Shown one piece after another: positions 1-8,326 of a stretch of DNA of 64,000 bases. Each line of letters opens with the position of its first letter. The stretch's first letter is position 1. The notes below the pieces were generated by a model. It was given only the letters and a program-made list of their open reading frames with translations. It made no database searches and was not told where the DNA came from. The position numbers and the translations under genes were made by a program. Source of the DNA: Marinospirillum sp035271045 (GTDB lineage: Bacteria; Pseudomonadota; Gammaproteobacteria; Pseudomonadales; Halomonadaceae). Location: the NCBI RefSeq assembly GCF_035271045.1, contig NZ_DATESC010000030.1:62001-126000 (forward strand). Reading direction: 5' to 3'.

Positions 1-417
1 CATCCCGACACTAACAAAGCCCAACACCGACAACACCCGCGCCAATACCTCAACCGGCAAACCACGACTAAGAGAAACCGCAAACGTCCAACCAGCCAAA
101 ATCAGCAACCACAAGAGTAAAGAACCCTCGTGTGCGCCCCATACCGCGCTTAGCTTATAAAACCAAGGCAAAGCCGAGTTAGAGTTAGCAGCGGTGTAAG
201 CAAGGCTAAAATCATCCAATAAAAAACTAAGACTTAGCAAAATAAAGCTAATCAACAACAAGGTAAACTGTGCCCAAGCCGCAGGTTGTGCATAAGCCAA
301 CCACAAGGGTTGACGCGTAAAGCTACCAATAAGAGGTAAGAAAGCCTGCACACAAGCCATAGCCAAGGCCAGAATCAGTGCAAACTGACCAAATTCTGGT
401 AAAAAAAGAACGTCCAT
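1..417 (-). CDS. ccmF: CcmF, cytochrome c maturation heme lyase subunit (N-terminal part, runs off the left edge)
   Basis: CcmF is the large membrane subunit that ligates heme to apocytochrome c on the periplasmic side, together with CcmH. Only the first 139 codons are here. The ATG (complement of 415-417) opens a reading frame that stays open to base 1. It begins MDVLFLPEFGQFALILALA and shows at least two hydrophobic segments, then the family motif WGAHEGSLLLW near residues 94-104. That motif and its position are typical of the CcmF N-terminus. The gene follows ccmE by about 47 bp in the ccmABCDEF order. An AGGA lies about 7 nt before the start. Family assignment is firm; the rest of the protein is outside the window. 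Confidence 0.93.
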   Translation of the reverse strand, partial: MDVLFLPEFGQFALILALAMACVQAFLPLIGSFTRQPLWLAYAQPAAWAQFTLLLISFILLSLSFLLDDFSLAYTAANSNSALPWFYKLSAVWGAHEGSLLLWLLILAGWTFAVSLSRGLPVEVLARVLSVLGFVSVGM

Positions 418-464
418 CAAAAGCATCCTGATTAGTTAGCGAGCAATCTTAATTATTTATGGTT

Positions 465-947
465 TTAATTATTTATAGTTGTAGAAGAACTGGCGCGAAT
501 AAAAGGCGCACCTTCAGGCATTTTACCCGCCATTTTTAAGGCATCAGCCACTTCAGGCGGCATATAATTTTCATCGTGACGCGCTAAAACTTGGCTAGCC
601 ATAAACTCACCTTCAGCATTCAAATGCCCAACCGCCACCACGCCCTGCCCCTCACGAAACAAGTCAGGCAAAATTTTCTCGTAGTTAATCCAAATTTCTT
701 GATCGTAATCTGTCACCGCAAAACGCACTTTCAAACTTTGGGTATCGCGCTGCATACTCCCTTCAACAACCATGCCACCTGCACGAATCTCTACACCTTG
801 AGGTGCTTCGCCAGCAACAATCTGTGTAGGTGCATAAAACAAGTTAATATTTGAACTAAGCGCATAAAGCGTTAAACCTATAGCTAATGAAAGCCCACCA
901 ACCATTAAACCAATCAAAAATAGCTTTTGCTTACGTTTAGGTGTCAT
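465..947 (-). CDS. ccmE: CcmE, periplasmic heme chaperone
   Basis: CcmE covalently binds heme delivered by CcmABCD and passes it to the CcmF/H ligase. The 160-residue product has a short basic N-terminus, one membrane anchor (about residues 9-31) and a periplasmic OB-fold domain. The heme-attachment motif is intact: LARHDENYMPPEV, with His124 as the covalent ligand and Tyr128 as the usual axial ligand. Length matches the family. Its ATG overlaps the end of ccmD by 4 nt (ATGA), indicating translational coupling. The C-terminus is short and Ser/Thr/Asn-rich, as is common. Confidence 0.96.
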   Translation of the reverse strand: MTPKRKQKLFLIGLMVGGLSLAIGLTLYALSSNINLFYAPTQIVAGEAPQGVEIRAGGMVVEGSMQRDTQSLKVRFAVTDYDQEIWINYEKILPDLFREGQGVVAVGHLNAEGEFMASQVLARHDENYMPPEVADALKMAGKMPEGAPFIRASSSTTINN

Positions 948-1141
948 ATCTTAATGTCTCTCTCAGAATTAGTGGCTTCACGCGCAAATTGGCGAGCCAG
1001 CTGTTTGCGGGTGCTTTTTAGTTTCAGCCAAGGCAATAAAATACTGGCTGCCATTAACACCAAACTAATGGCATAACAGCTCCACACATAAAGCCCATGC
1101 CCCCCCATGTTGAAGAACTCAGACAAGCTATCAAAATACAT
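944..1141 (-). CDS. ccmD: CcmD, small membrane subunit of the heme exporter
   Basis: CcmD is a small single-span protein that holds CcmC-bound heme-CcmE to the CcmAB ATPase. The product has 65 residues. It has the usual N-terminal pattern (MYFDSLSEFFNMGGHGLYVW), one transmembrane helix at about residues 17-38, and a basic cytoplasmic tail (KLKSTRKQLARQFAR). It sits between ccmC (3 nt gap) and ccmE (4 nt overlap). Such short genes are easily missed, but position, topology and the GGHGxYVW signature make the call solid. Confidence 0.93.
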   Translation of the reverse strand: MYFDSLSEFFNMGGHGLYVWSCYAISLVLMAASILLPWLKLKSTRKQLARQFAREATNSERDIKI

Positions 1142-1144
1142 AGT

Positions 1145-1894
1145 TCATTTATCCTTGAGTAATTCACGAACCCAGCCCGATTTAGCTTCGCGGCGCAGCA
1201 CTTCTGACCTAGCCCGCAACAGCACCGACCAACCCAATAAGGCATAAAAACCCAGCACCATAAATAACAGAGGCAGGTACATAGACGCAGGCATAGAAGG
1301 TTTTTCAGTTAATTTAATACTGGCTGGCTGATGCAAGGTATACCACCAATCCACCGAGTATTTAATAATAGGAATATTGATAACACCAACAATGGCAAGT
1401 AGCGCACAAGCTTTAGCTGCCACTTCTTGCGGGCTAAGTGCTTCACGCAGCGCAATAACCCCCAAATAAAGAAAAAATAAAATCAGCATCGAGGTTAAAC
1501 GGGCATCCCACATCCACCAAGTACCCCACGTTGGCATCCCCCAAATAGCGCCGGTGACTAAGGAAATAAACGTCATCACCGCACCAATTGGCGCTAAGGC
1601 TTGTGCCACCACATCGGCCATTTTTATTTTCCAGACCAGCATCACCACGCCAGCCGCTGCCATCATCATGTATACCGACTGGGCTAAAAACGCAGCGGGA
1701 ACGTGTACATACATAATCCGAAAACTATTGCCCTGCTGGTAATCCATTGGCGCATAAGCCAAACCCATCACCAAACCTACTGCCAAAAAAAGCACACTGC
1801 TAACAGCAAACCAAGGCAGCCATTTACCAGTAATTTGGTAAAACCACTTGGGAGATCCTAAACGGTGATACAGTGTTTTTAGCCAGTTCCACAC
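1145..1894 (-). CDS. ccmC: CcmC, heme-handling membrane protein of cytochrome c maturation
   Basis: CcmC takes heme through the WWD domain and loads it onto CcmE. About six transmembrane helices are visible. The tryptophan-rich WWD motif (WGMPTWGTWWMWDAR, about residues 118-132) is flanked by the conserved heme-ligand histidines His64 (YVHVP) and His188 (TLHQP). I prefer the GTG at 1894 (MWNWLKTLYHRLGSPKWFY, typical of the family), because an AGGT lies 8-9 nt upstream. A TTG two codons earlier is also open but too close to that site. Length of 249 aa is normal. The gene follows ccmB by a short gap in the same operon. Confidence 0.95.
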   Translation of the reverse strand: MWNWLKTLYHRLGSPKWFYQITGKWLPWFAVSSVLFLAVGLVMGLAYAPMDYQQGNSFRIMYVHVPAAFLAQSVYMMMAAAGVVMLVWKIKMADVVAQALAPIGAVMTFISLVTGAIWGMPTWGTWWMWDARLTSMLILFFLYLGVIALREALSPQEVAAKACALLAIVGVINIPIIKYSVDWWYTLHQPASIKLTEKPSMPASMYLPLLFMVLGFYALLGWSVLLRARSEVLRREAKSGWVRELLKDK

Positions 1895-1916
1895 GATCAA
1901 CTACCTGTCTTAAAAG

Positions 1917-2660
1917 TTATTCACCAGAAACAGCAATGCGTAACGCTGCTGCAATTGCCCACGGCGCTAAAACTAAGGCCAACAAAGCCAAAGCGCCCAA
2001 CAAAGCTAAATGTGCGGTTGCATCATGCCCACCCACTGCTGCCTGCATCGCACCCGTTCCAAAAATCAGGACTGGCATATAAAAAGGCAACACTAGCAAA
2101 GTCATTAATACACCCGATTTGCCTACACCCGTGGTGAGTGCAGCACCAATTGCGCCCACCAAACTAAGCGTTAAACTGCCCAACAACAATGACAGCATTA
2201 ATACGCCTTGCGCCTGCCAAGGTAAATACAGCATCACCCCTAACAGCGGCGCTAACAAAACTAACGGTACACAACTTAATAACCAATGCACCAACACTTT
2301 AGCCAAGCTTAAAGGTGCAGCAGGATAACCGCAGACCAATAACTGCTCAAGCGAACCATCTTGTAAATCAGGACGAAACAACGCATCTAACGACATTAAT
2401 ACCGCTAATAATGCAGCTACCCACAACACGCCCGGTGCAACAGGTGCTAGAACTTCTTCTGTTGGCGAAACACCTAAAGGAAACAGCACCACCACCAACG
2501 CAAAGAACACCAAAGGATTGAGTAAATCCCCCTTACGTCGTACCTGTAATTGCCACTCGCGTTTACAACCCGCACTAAAGACAGTAAACAAGTTGAGTGG
2601 GTTCATTTTTTTTGGTACTAAGCGACAAAAAGCCACAGGGGTTTTATTGGATACACTCAT
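1917..2660 (-). CDS. ccmB: CcmB, heme exporter permease subunit
   Basis: CcmB is the integral membrane partner of the CcmA ATPase. The complex releases holo-CcmE from CcmCD. The product has six or so hydrophobic segments and the family stretch RKGDLLNPLVFF followed by LFPLGVSP. As written it has 247 residues, about 25 more than usual. The ATG at 2660 overlaps the ccmA stop (ATGA) and so looks coupled, but an in-frame ATG at 2606 (MNPLNLFTVFSAGCKREW) would give the standard 229-residue length. Neither has a clear Shine-Dalgarno. The outer start is kept because of the overlap. Confidence 0.92.
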   Translation of the reverse strand: MSVSNKTPVAFCRLVPKKMNPLNLFTVFSAGCKREWQLQVRRKGDLLNPLVFFALVVVLFPLGVSPTEEVLAPVAPGVLWVAALLAVLMSLDALFRPDLQDGSLEQLLVCGYPAAPLSLAKVLVHWLLSCVPLVLLAPLLGVMLYLPWQAQGVLMLSLLLGSLTLSLVGAIGAALTTGVGKSGVLMTLLVLPFYMPVLIFGTGAMQAAVGGHDATAHLALLGALALLALVLAPWAIAAALRIAVSGE

Positions 2661-3322
2661 GGCTGGCTACCCGAAAGCTTTGCACCTAAAGAAAGCACTT
2701 TTAGGTTAGGTAGATTTTCTAACGCATGGTGACTGGTAAGAATAACCGCACCACCCGCTTGGCAATGTTCAAGTAACAAATTTTCTATTGCTGCAACTGC
2801 TGCTTTATCTAATGCTGTAAAAGGCTCGTCTAATAACCACACAAGGCGCTGGGTAAATAGCAATCTTGCCAAGGCAACGCGGCGTTTTTGACCGGCTGAA
2901 AGCTGATGGCAAGGGTGGTCTTCATAACCGGCTAAACCCACTTGGTACAAAGCTTGTTCTAGCAACGCTTCGTCTTGAACACCTTCTAACGCCGCAAACC
3001 AATGTAGGTTTTCTAAAGGGCTTAGTTCAGCTTTAATACCAGCCAAATGCCCAATAAACAGCATTGATTGGTAAAAATCTTCGCGGCAAGTATTAAGGCT
3101 TTGCCCTTGCCAAGTTAATTCACCTTCGCTGAAAGGCAACAAACCCGCTAATAAGCGCATTAAGCTAGTTTTACCTGCCCCGTTAGGGCCTTCTAACTGC
3201 AAAAGATCGCCAGCGTATAATTCAAAACTTAAATCACTAAATAGCAACCGCTCATCGCGCTCACAAGCAAGCTTAGAAGCTGATAATAAAGCAGCCGTAG
3301 TTTTTTTAGCCGTTGTTGTCAT
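2657..3322 (-). CDS. ccmA: CcmA, ATP-binding subunit of the heme exporter
   Basis: This is the ATPase of the CcmAB complex; ATP hydrolysis releases heme-loaded CcmE. ABC motifs are all present: Walker A GPNGAGKTS (about residues 45-53), signature LSAGQKRRVALARLL (from about 141) and Walker B VWLLDEPFTALD (from about 161). Length is 221 aa from the ATG at 3322. A TTG one codon earlier is also open. This is the first gene of the minus-strand ccm operon and is divergent from the fliK-like gene, so its promoter should lie in 3323-3481. Confidence 0.95.
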   Translation of the reverse strand: MTTTAKKTTAALLSASKLACERDERLLFSDLSFELYAGDLLQLEGPNGAGKTSLMRLLAGLLPFSEGELTWQGQSLNTCREDFYQSMLFIGHLAGIKAELSPLENLHWFAALEGVQDEALLEQALYQVGLAGYEDHPCHQLSAGQKRRVALARLLFTQRLVWLLDEPFTALDKAAVAAIENLLLEHCQAGGAVILTSHHALENLPNLKVLSLGAKLSGSQP

Positions 3323-3481
3323 CAAAGCAAGCCAACCTTAAAAGATAAAACCATAAAAGATAGCGCAGTAAAAAGAGAGAAGCTTACAAAAATACGGTAT
3401 AAATAGGGCGCTTACTTTACTATGATCCCGCTTAAACCGCTACCCAGCCCTAATTAACAAAGGCATTTCAGGAGAGAAACG

Positions 3482-5113
3482 ATGCAAGGACTACCACCAG
3501 CACCTTCATCGGTGAATGAAACCAGCAGCCTTGCTAGAACGCAAAGCACAACGTTTATTGCAAGCACTGAAGGTGGTCGCCCAGCGCTTGCTTCAGGACA
3601 AACCAGTAACGCCCAAGTGCTGACGAGTGAATCCCTGCCACAAGGCAAAGGTCATCGTATTCAAGTGCAATTAAGTAGCGGTGAGCGGGTGAATCTAATG
3701 GCTGAAAAAGCTTTACCTGAAGGGCAACAGATACAATTAACAGGACGTTCTGAAGGCGTGGTTGAAGTAAAGGTTTTATCACCAGCCGCCCTACAGCAAG
3801 CCGCTAACACGGCGCTCAGTCAGCTTCCCATCATTAAAGTAACACTACCATCTGGACAAACACCGCCAATACCCGCAGGGCAAGCCAGCCGTGCTGAAGT
3901 ATTAGCCAGTCAACCCGCAGCCAATGGGCAAGGTTACAATTTACGCCTTCAATTAAGTTCAGGGCAGCAGGTTAATTTAACATCCAATACCCCGTTACCA
4001 GTGGCAAGCCAAGTTCACCTAAGCCACAGCAGCAAGGGTGATTTAGAAGTACGCATTCCTAATCGTGAAGTGCAACAACTATTAGACCAAATAAAAATAC
4101 CGCTGACTGCTGTACCTAGCCTAGTCAGCAAACCAGTAACAACAACAGCTAACAGCCTACAAACGATGCTAGCCAGTGCCAGTGCTCAGTTGCGCCACGC
4201 TTTACCTCGGCAAGCACCTTTAGCCCAAGCCATGCAACAACTCACTAAGTTGGTCAGTCAGCTAACACCGCTTAATAGCTCGACTGCAACTGCAGCGACG
4301 ACAACAACGCCAACCGCAGCGGTTAACACAACAGCGACAGCAGCAGTCAATACTAGCGATAAGCTTTTAATCACTGTCACTGAAAAATTATCAGCAATAC
4401 TTAACTTAGTGCCCCAAAGCAATCAAACACCTTCAGCCACTAGCCTACAACAGCTGATTCCTTTTAGTGGTTTATTACTAGAAGCCAACCTTTTGCGCGG
4501 TGTACAAACGAATCCGGCTGGCGGTGATCTAAAGCTATTATTACAACAAGCTAGCAGTCTTTTACGTGAAGGTTTAGCCAATCCAAGTAATGCAGCGCCT
4601 AAACAGCAGCTATTACAGCAACTGGCCCAGCAAGTGCAAAGTGCTCAATCACGCATTCAAGTGCTGCAACAAAGTAGCCTACAATCTACACAAGCGGCAC
4701 ATGACCGTGGGCAACCTGCTCAAATTATACAAATGGACTTACCCTATTCCGTCAGAGGCGACTGGTTTCAAGCACAATTAGAAATACGCCATTGGATAGA
4801 AGAAAAAGAAGCTGAAGCAGCGTTAGAAGATATGGAAAGAAAAACGCGCAGCTGGGACGTTCAATTAAGCTTTACCCTAGAAAAATGGGGTAAAATTCAT
4901 ACATTACTACGCCTTAAAGGTGAACAACTAAAAGCTGATATCTGGGTAGAAACTGACACTTCATTTACGCCCATTAAAAATCAAGCCGAAATTTTAGCCG
5001 CACGTTTAAGGCGATTAGGAGCCGATTTAGAAGAAGTTGCTTGCCATTTAGGTACACCGCCGCCCATAGCAAGGGCAAGTCATCACCAGCAAATTATTGA
5101 TACACAGGCTTAA
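3482..5113 (+). CDS. Second FliK-like flagellar hook-length control family protein
   Basis: A 543-residue protein rich in Gln, Ala, Ser and Thr through residues 1 to about 400, with a folded C-terminal region (about 410-525) that resembles the Flg_hook domain of FliK. In canonical FliK that domain contacts the FlhB C-terminal domain and switches the export gate from rod/hook to filament substrates. The N-terminal part contains two related units (near residues 40-105 and 115-195, each with a 'GxxxxxQLSSGxxVNL' theme). A true fliK lies in the main cluster at 22906-24153, so this is a paralogue. It is followed after 1 nt by an FlhB-C-domain protein, and Pseudomonas has a similar pair beside ccmA. 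AGGAGAG precedes the ATG. Specific function is unknown. Confidence 0.75.
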   Translation: MQGLPPAPSSVNETSSLARTQSTTFIASTEGGRPALASGQTSNAQVLTSESLPQGKGHRIQVQLSSGERVNLMAEKALPEGQQIQLTGRSEGVVEVKVLSPAALQQAANTALSQLPIIKVTLPSGQTPPIPAGQASRAEVLASQPAANGQGYNLRLQLSSGQQVNLTSNTPLPVASQVHLSHSSKGDLEVRIPNREVQQLLDQIKIPLTAVPSLVSKPVTTTANSLQTMLASASAQLRHALPRQAPLAQAMQQLTKLVSQLTPLNSSTATAATTTTPTAAVNTTATAAVNTSDKLLITVTEKLSAILNLVPQSNQTPSATSLQQLIPFSGLLLEANLLRGVQTNPAGGDLKLLLQQASSLLREGLANPSNAAPKQQLLQQLAQQVQSAQSRIQVLQQSSLQSTQAAHDRGQPAQIIQMDLPYSVRGDWFQAQLEIRHWIEEKEAEAALEDMERKTRSWDVQLSFTLEKWGKIHTLLRLKGEQLKADIWVETDTSFTPIKNQAEILAARLRRLGADLEEVACHLGTPPPIARASHHQQIIDTQA

Positions 5114-5114
5114 T

Positions 5115-5408
5115 ATGCGCCTTGATAAAAACAACTTCACCCGCCCTAAACGTGCCGTTGCTTTGCAATACGACGGCTTAGGCGCACCACGCTTAACAGC
5201 AAAAGGTTGCGCTGAAACCGCAGAAAGAATTATGGCAATAGCCGCTGAAAATGGTATTCCTGTGTATGAAGACCCTGAATTAGCAGCCGCTTTAGCACAT
5301 TTAGATTTAGGCGATGAAATACCTGAACTGCTGTATTTAGCAATTGCTGAGGTCTTAGCTTTTGTTTATGATTTGGATACGCTGCGTAGCAAAACCGGCA
5401 AGCTGTAA
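5115..5408 (+). CDS. Stand-alone FlhB C-terminal-domain (FhlB) protein
   Basis: A 97-residue soluble protein equivalent to the cytoplasmic C-terminal half of FlhB without the membrane part. It aligns by eye with FlhB: KRAVALQYDGLGAPRLTAKG against PTHYAVALKYDESGNAAPTV, and later GDEIPELLYLAIAEVLAFVYDLD against GDEIPQSLYMAVAQVLAYVF. The self-cleaving NPTH motif is missing. Known FhlB proteins look like already processed FlhB-CC domains that can partly replace it in export switching. It starts at the ATG 1 nt after the fliK-like stop; an upstream in-frame start at 5097 would overlap that gene. The pair probably works together. Confidence 0.8.
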   Translation: MRLDKNNFTRPKRAVALQYDGLGAPRLTAKGCAETAERIMAIAAENGIPVYEDPELAAALAHLDLGDEIPELLYLAIAEVLAFVYDLDTLRSKTGKL

Positions 5409-5424
5409 ACGCATAAACAATTAA

Positions 5425-5877
5425 CTAATTAAGCGCATAACGCTCTTCTTGACTGGGGTGGTCTTTTTTTGATTTCAGCTCAGAATGAACCAAAGTAATC
5501 AGCTCAGCTTCAACACGCGCTAAACCGCAGTTATTGATTAAATCTTCTGCCGTAGCACCCATTTCAACTAAACGTACCGCATAAGCATAAGGAAGGCTGC
5601 CTGGATCACGCTGCTCAAACTCCATTTGCCTTTCCATCGTTGAGTTAAGGCGTTTTTCTACCTCAACTAAACGCTGACCCACACCTATCGCACCACTACC
5701 CATAGCATGGGTTTCATTTCTTAACGCTTTAACCAGCAAATGCGTTTCTTTACGCGCATCAGCCAGCTTTTTATTTAGCTTGCCGATGTGTGAAAAGCAA
5801 ATAAATGACATAACCAAACCTAGAATGGCTAACAAGAGTGCTATTATCTCAAACAAGCCAATCATAGGTATAATCAT
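5425..5877 (-). CDS. DUF2802 membrane-anchored protein at the end of the che operon
   Basis: A 150-residue protein with an N-terminal transmembrane helix (about residues 5-28: IIALLLAILGLVMSFICF), then a charged, probably coiled-coil region (about 30-100) and a C-terminal helical segment (AVRLVEMGATAEDLINNCGLARVEAELI). The last part resembles a small helix-turn-helix-like DUF2802 domain. Orthologues lie next to cheW in pseudomonads and relatives; their role is not established. The ATG at 5877 shares one base with the cheW stop (TAATG), a coupling junction. A start 24 nt upstream, inside cheW, is also open but less likely. It converges on the FhlB gene with a 16 nt gap. Confidence 0.8.
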   Translation of the reverse strand: MIIPMIGLFEIIALLLAILGLVMSFICFSHIGKLNKKLADARKETHLLVKALRNETHAMGSGAIGVGQRLVEVEKRLNSTMERQMEFEQRDPGSLPYAYAVRLVEMGATAEDLINNCGLARVEAELITLVHSELKSKKDHPSQEERYALN

Positions 5878-6365
5878 TAAATAGCCGCCAATTCCGACCA
5901 CTCTTCTTCTGACATAAGCTTGTTAAGCTCTACCAAAATGAGTAGTTCGTTATTTTTATTACAAACACCTTGAATAAACTTGGCGCTCTCTTCGTTACCT
6001 ACATTAGGTGCAGTTTCAATTTCAGATTGCTTTAAGTAAACCACTTCAGCAACAGAATCGACCATAATACCAACCACCTGATGATCGGCCTCAATAATCA
6101 TAATACGTGTTGAGTCACTAACATCGCTAGCATCCAAACCAAAGCGCTGGCGCGTATCTATTACCGTTACTACATTACCACGCAGATTAATAATGCCCAG
6201 AACGTAATCTGGCGCACCAGGAACCGGTGCAATTTCTGAGTAGCGAAGCACTTCTTGAACCATCATGACATTGATGCCATACGTTTCTTGAGCAAGGCGA
6301 AAAGTTACATATTGAAGTACTAAATCAGAGCTACTTTCAGCTTGAATTTTTTGTGGGCTAGACAT
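5877..6365 (-). CDS. cheW: CheW chemotaxis coupling protein
   Basis: CheW links chemoreceptors to the CheA kinase in the hexagonal array. The 162-residue product is a single CheW-fold domain with typical strands: YVTFRLAQETYGINVMMVQEVL, then VPGAPDYVLGIINLRGNVVTVID, and the receptor/CheA contact region near ADHQVVGIMVDSVAEV. A gap of about 130 bp separates it from parP, so it may have extra transcriptional input, though I see no clear promoter there. It is coupled to the DUF2802 gene by TAATG. Confidence 0.95.
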   Translation of the reverse strand: MSSPQKIQAESSSDLVLQYVTFRLAQETYGINVMMVQEVLRYSEIAPVPGAPDYVLGIINLRGNVVTVIDTRQRFGLDASDVSDSTRIMIIEADHQVVGIMVDSVAEVVYLKQSEIETAPNVGNEESAKFIQGVCNKNNELLILVELNKLMSEEEWSELAAI

Positions 6366-6494
6366 AGATCAATCCTTTCATTCATATTTGGGGAACACCC
6401 ATTAGCGTTAATACTAATACACCTTGGGTAACAAAAACAGTACCTAAATAGCGATCTCTTTTTGTTGCTAATTATTACTAAATAACATTATTAC

Positions 6495-7484
6495 TCACTT
6501 TATATTATTCAATGCTTTCAAATTTATTGGCTCTAAATCGCCATGGCCTTCTTTTAATAATCGGGCAAAAGCAGCAACGTCAATTAAGGCACACATATGC
6601 TCTATAACAGTCCCTGCTAACCAAGGGCGCTTACCTAAAGATGTACGCCAACGTACTTGTTCTGGTTTAAGGGAGATAGAGCGATCTACCTCGTTACAAG
6701 CTAAGCCCCAAGTGCTTTCATGAATACGAATAACTAATTTATAAGGATCAATTTTTTTAATTAAAGCGGGTGGCAAAACCCATTGCGCCGTATCAATCAT
6801 TGATACATTCATTTTATTATTACGCAATATACCCATAAACCAGCTTGGCTGGCCAAACAACGGGGTTGGGTGTTTTTCAATTTTAATAATGCCGCCTAAT
6901 TCAACTAATGGCACAGCTAAAGTTAGACCTTTAACTTTAAATAACAAACATTCAAAACGTTCTTGCGCCCAAACTGGACGACCATCTTTCCAGCCGGGTG
7001 GTGAAGGTGGCTGGCCAGTAATAGACATTTCTGAAGTATCTACAATCTGTTCTTCTACAATCTGTTCTTCTACAATCTGCTCTTCTTCAATCTGTTCTTC
7101 TACAACTAAAGCTTTATTTTCAATTTCTTGTATTACGTCGGCTAATGTTTCTACTTTTGTTTCAAGGCTAGGTAAGTTTATATTTGGCAAAATAACCTGA
7201 GCACCTAGAAAAGGCTCATCTAATAATACCGGACGCTCAAAATTGCTAGCCAGAGGTTTGGCAACAGGGTTAAATTGCAACATTGATTCGCGTAATTGCC
7301 GAGCCTGTAAAGATTCATCATATGGCTCAGAAAATTTTTCTGATGGCGATTCATCATAAACTTGATGGTGCTCGATAACTGGCTTTACTGACGATTCTTC
7401 TAATGAATTTTCTAATAAATCATCGTGCAGCAGTGCATCAAGGTAGTCTTCTATCGCTTGCTGAGGAGTATCATGCCAACTCAT
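6495..7484 (-). CDS. parP: ParP-like CheW-domain protein, polar chemotaxis array integration
   Basis: A 329-residue protein with a long acidic, low-complexity N-terminal half (about 1-170) and a C-terminal CheW-like domain (about 175-315). This architecture and its place directly after a ParA-like ATPase gene match ParP of vibrios and pseudomonads. There the N-terminus binds ParC and the C-terminal AIF domain binds CheA and receptors, tethering arrays to the pole. The N-terminal region holds a short periodic stretch (VEEQI repeated) encoded by a 15-bp tandem repeat. Its ATG overlaps the parC stop (TAATG). The function is inferred from family and context. Confidence 0.85.
   Translation of the reverse strand: MSWHDTPQQAIEDYLDALLHDDLLENSLEESSVKPVIEHHQVYDESPSEKFSEPYDESLQARQLRESMLQFNPVAKPLASNFERPVLLDEPFLGAQVILPNINLPSLETKVETLADVIQEIENKALVVEEQIEEEQIVEEQIVEEQIVDTSEMSITGQPPSPPGWKDGRPVWAQERFECLLFKVKGLTLAVPLVELGGIIKIEKHPTPLFGQPSWFMGILRNNKMNVSMIDTAQWVLPPALIKKIDPYKLVIRIHESTWGLACNEVDRSISLKPEQVRWRTSLGKRPWLAGTVIEHMCALIDVAAFARLLKEGHGDLEPINLKALNNIK
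7041..7100. repeat. Four tandem 15-bp repeats inside parP
   Basis: Four back-to-back copies of TACAATCTGTTCTTC (plus-strand sense) occupy 7041-7055, 7056-7070, 7071-7085 (one change) and 7086-7100 (one change). On the coding strand they encode repeats of EEQIV in the acidic linker. The unit is a multiple of three, so copy-number change would alter linker length without a frameshift. Confidence 0.9.
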
Positions 7485-8293
7485 TAGTTATTCTCCTTAC
7501 CAAGCATTCCTTGCTTACGTAACTCGACTTCTTTTTCTTGTAAAAACTTTAATAATACAGTGTAAGCGTATACACCACGGCTATTAGGATCTAGCATAGA
7601 AGCAGGCATTCCTACTACACTTGCATCCCGAAACTTAGTATCAACAGGCACCACAGAATGCCAAATAGCATCACCATAACTATTACGTAACAGACGTAAG
7701 CTTTGAATGGATGCTTGCGTACGTCGATCATAAAGCGTTGGTACTACGGTATAAGGTAAATCGTGTTTACGCGCTCGATTAATCATTTTCAAGGTACGCA
7801 TCATACGCTCCAAGCCTTTGATTGCTAGGAACTCTGTTTGTACAGGAACAACCAGCTGCTCACAGGCAGCTAATGCATTAATCATCAATAAACCCAATAC
7901 AGGCGGACTATCAATTAATACATAATCAAAACGATTCCATAGCTGAGCTAAAGCTTTAGCAATGACTAAACCCATTCCGCCTTTACCACTCATTTGCCGT
8001 TCTAGCGTTGCTAAGGCCGTTGAAGCTGCGATAAGTTTGATGCGATCGTGACTGGTATTTAGTAATAAACTCGCAGGCAAAGATTCAGGAATTTGCTTAT
8101 GCTGGAAAAGGTCATAGATACTTTTTTCAACATTGTCTGGATCATATTTAAAATAGCTAGTTAACGAGCCATGCGGATCCATATCAAGTAACAGAACCTG
8201 ATGTCCACGGTCTGCAAGAATACCGCCAAGCGTCACTGCTGTGGTTGTTTTGCCAACACCGCCTTTTTGATTAGCGACTGCCCAGACATGCAT
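7484..8293 (-). CDS. parC: ParC, ParA-like ATPase for polar chemotaxis arrays
   Basis: A 269-residue ParA/MinD-superfamily ATPase. It has the deviant Walker A QKGGVGKTTT (about residues 9-18), Walker A' LLLDMDPHGSLT and Walker B YVLIDSPP. In Vibrio and Pseudomonas the ParA-like protein encoded between cheB and the ParP gene directs chemotaxis arrays to the cell pole so both daughters inherit them. It follows cheB by 33 bp with no motC/motD genes between, unlike Pseudomonas. It should not be taken for FlhG/FleN: context and N-terminus (MHVWAVANQKGG) fit ParC. Confidence 0.9.
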   Translation of the reverse strand: MHVWAVANQKGGVGKTTTAVTLGGILADRGHQVLLLDMDPHGSLTSYFKYDPDNVEKSIYDLFQHKQIPESLPASLLLNTSHDRIKLIAASTALATLERQMSGKGGMGLVIAKALAQLWNRFDYVLIDSPPVLGLLMINALAACEQLVVPVQTEFLAIKGLERMMRTLKMINRARKHDLPYTVVPTLYDRRTQASIQSLRLLRNSYGDAIWHSVVPVDTKFRDASVVGMPASMLDPNSRGVYAYTVLLKFLQEKEVELRKQGMLGKENN

Positions 8294-8326
8294 ACCTGAT
8301 TAAACTCCTAAATTTGCCGCCAACAC

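Noticed and set aside
2607..2660. N-terminal 18 residues of ccmB as a separate small gene or signal
   Set aside because: In frame with ccmB and explained by alternative starts; no independent evidence.
3326..3481. Sigma-28 promoter for the fliK-like gene (TAAA near 3432)
   Set aside because: The GCCGATAA -10 element is not present at the required 15-bp spacing.
7484..8293. ParA-like gene considered as the missing flhG/fleN
   Set aside because: It lies between cheB and parP and its sequence start and motifs fit ParC; FlhG has an N-terminal extension before the P-loop with a DQAxxLR-type motif, which is absent here.
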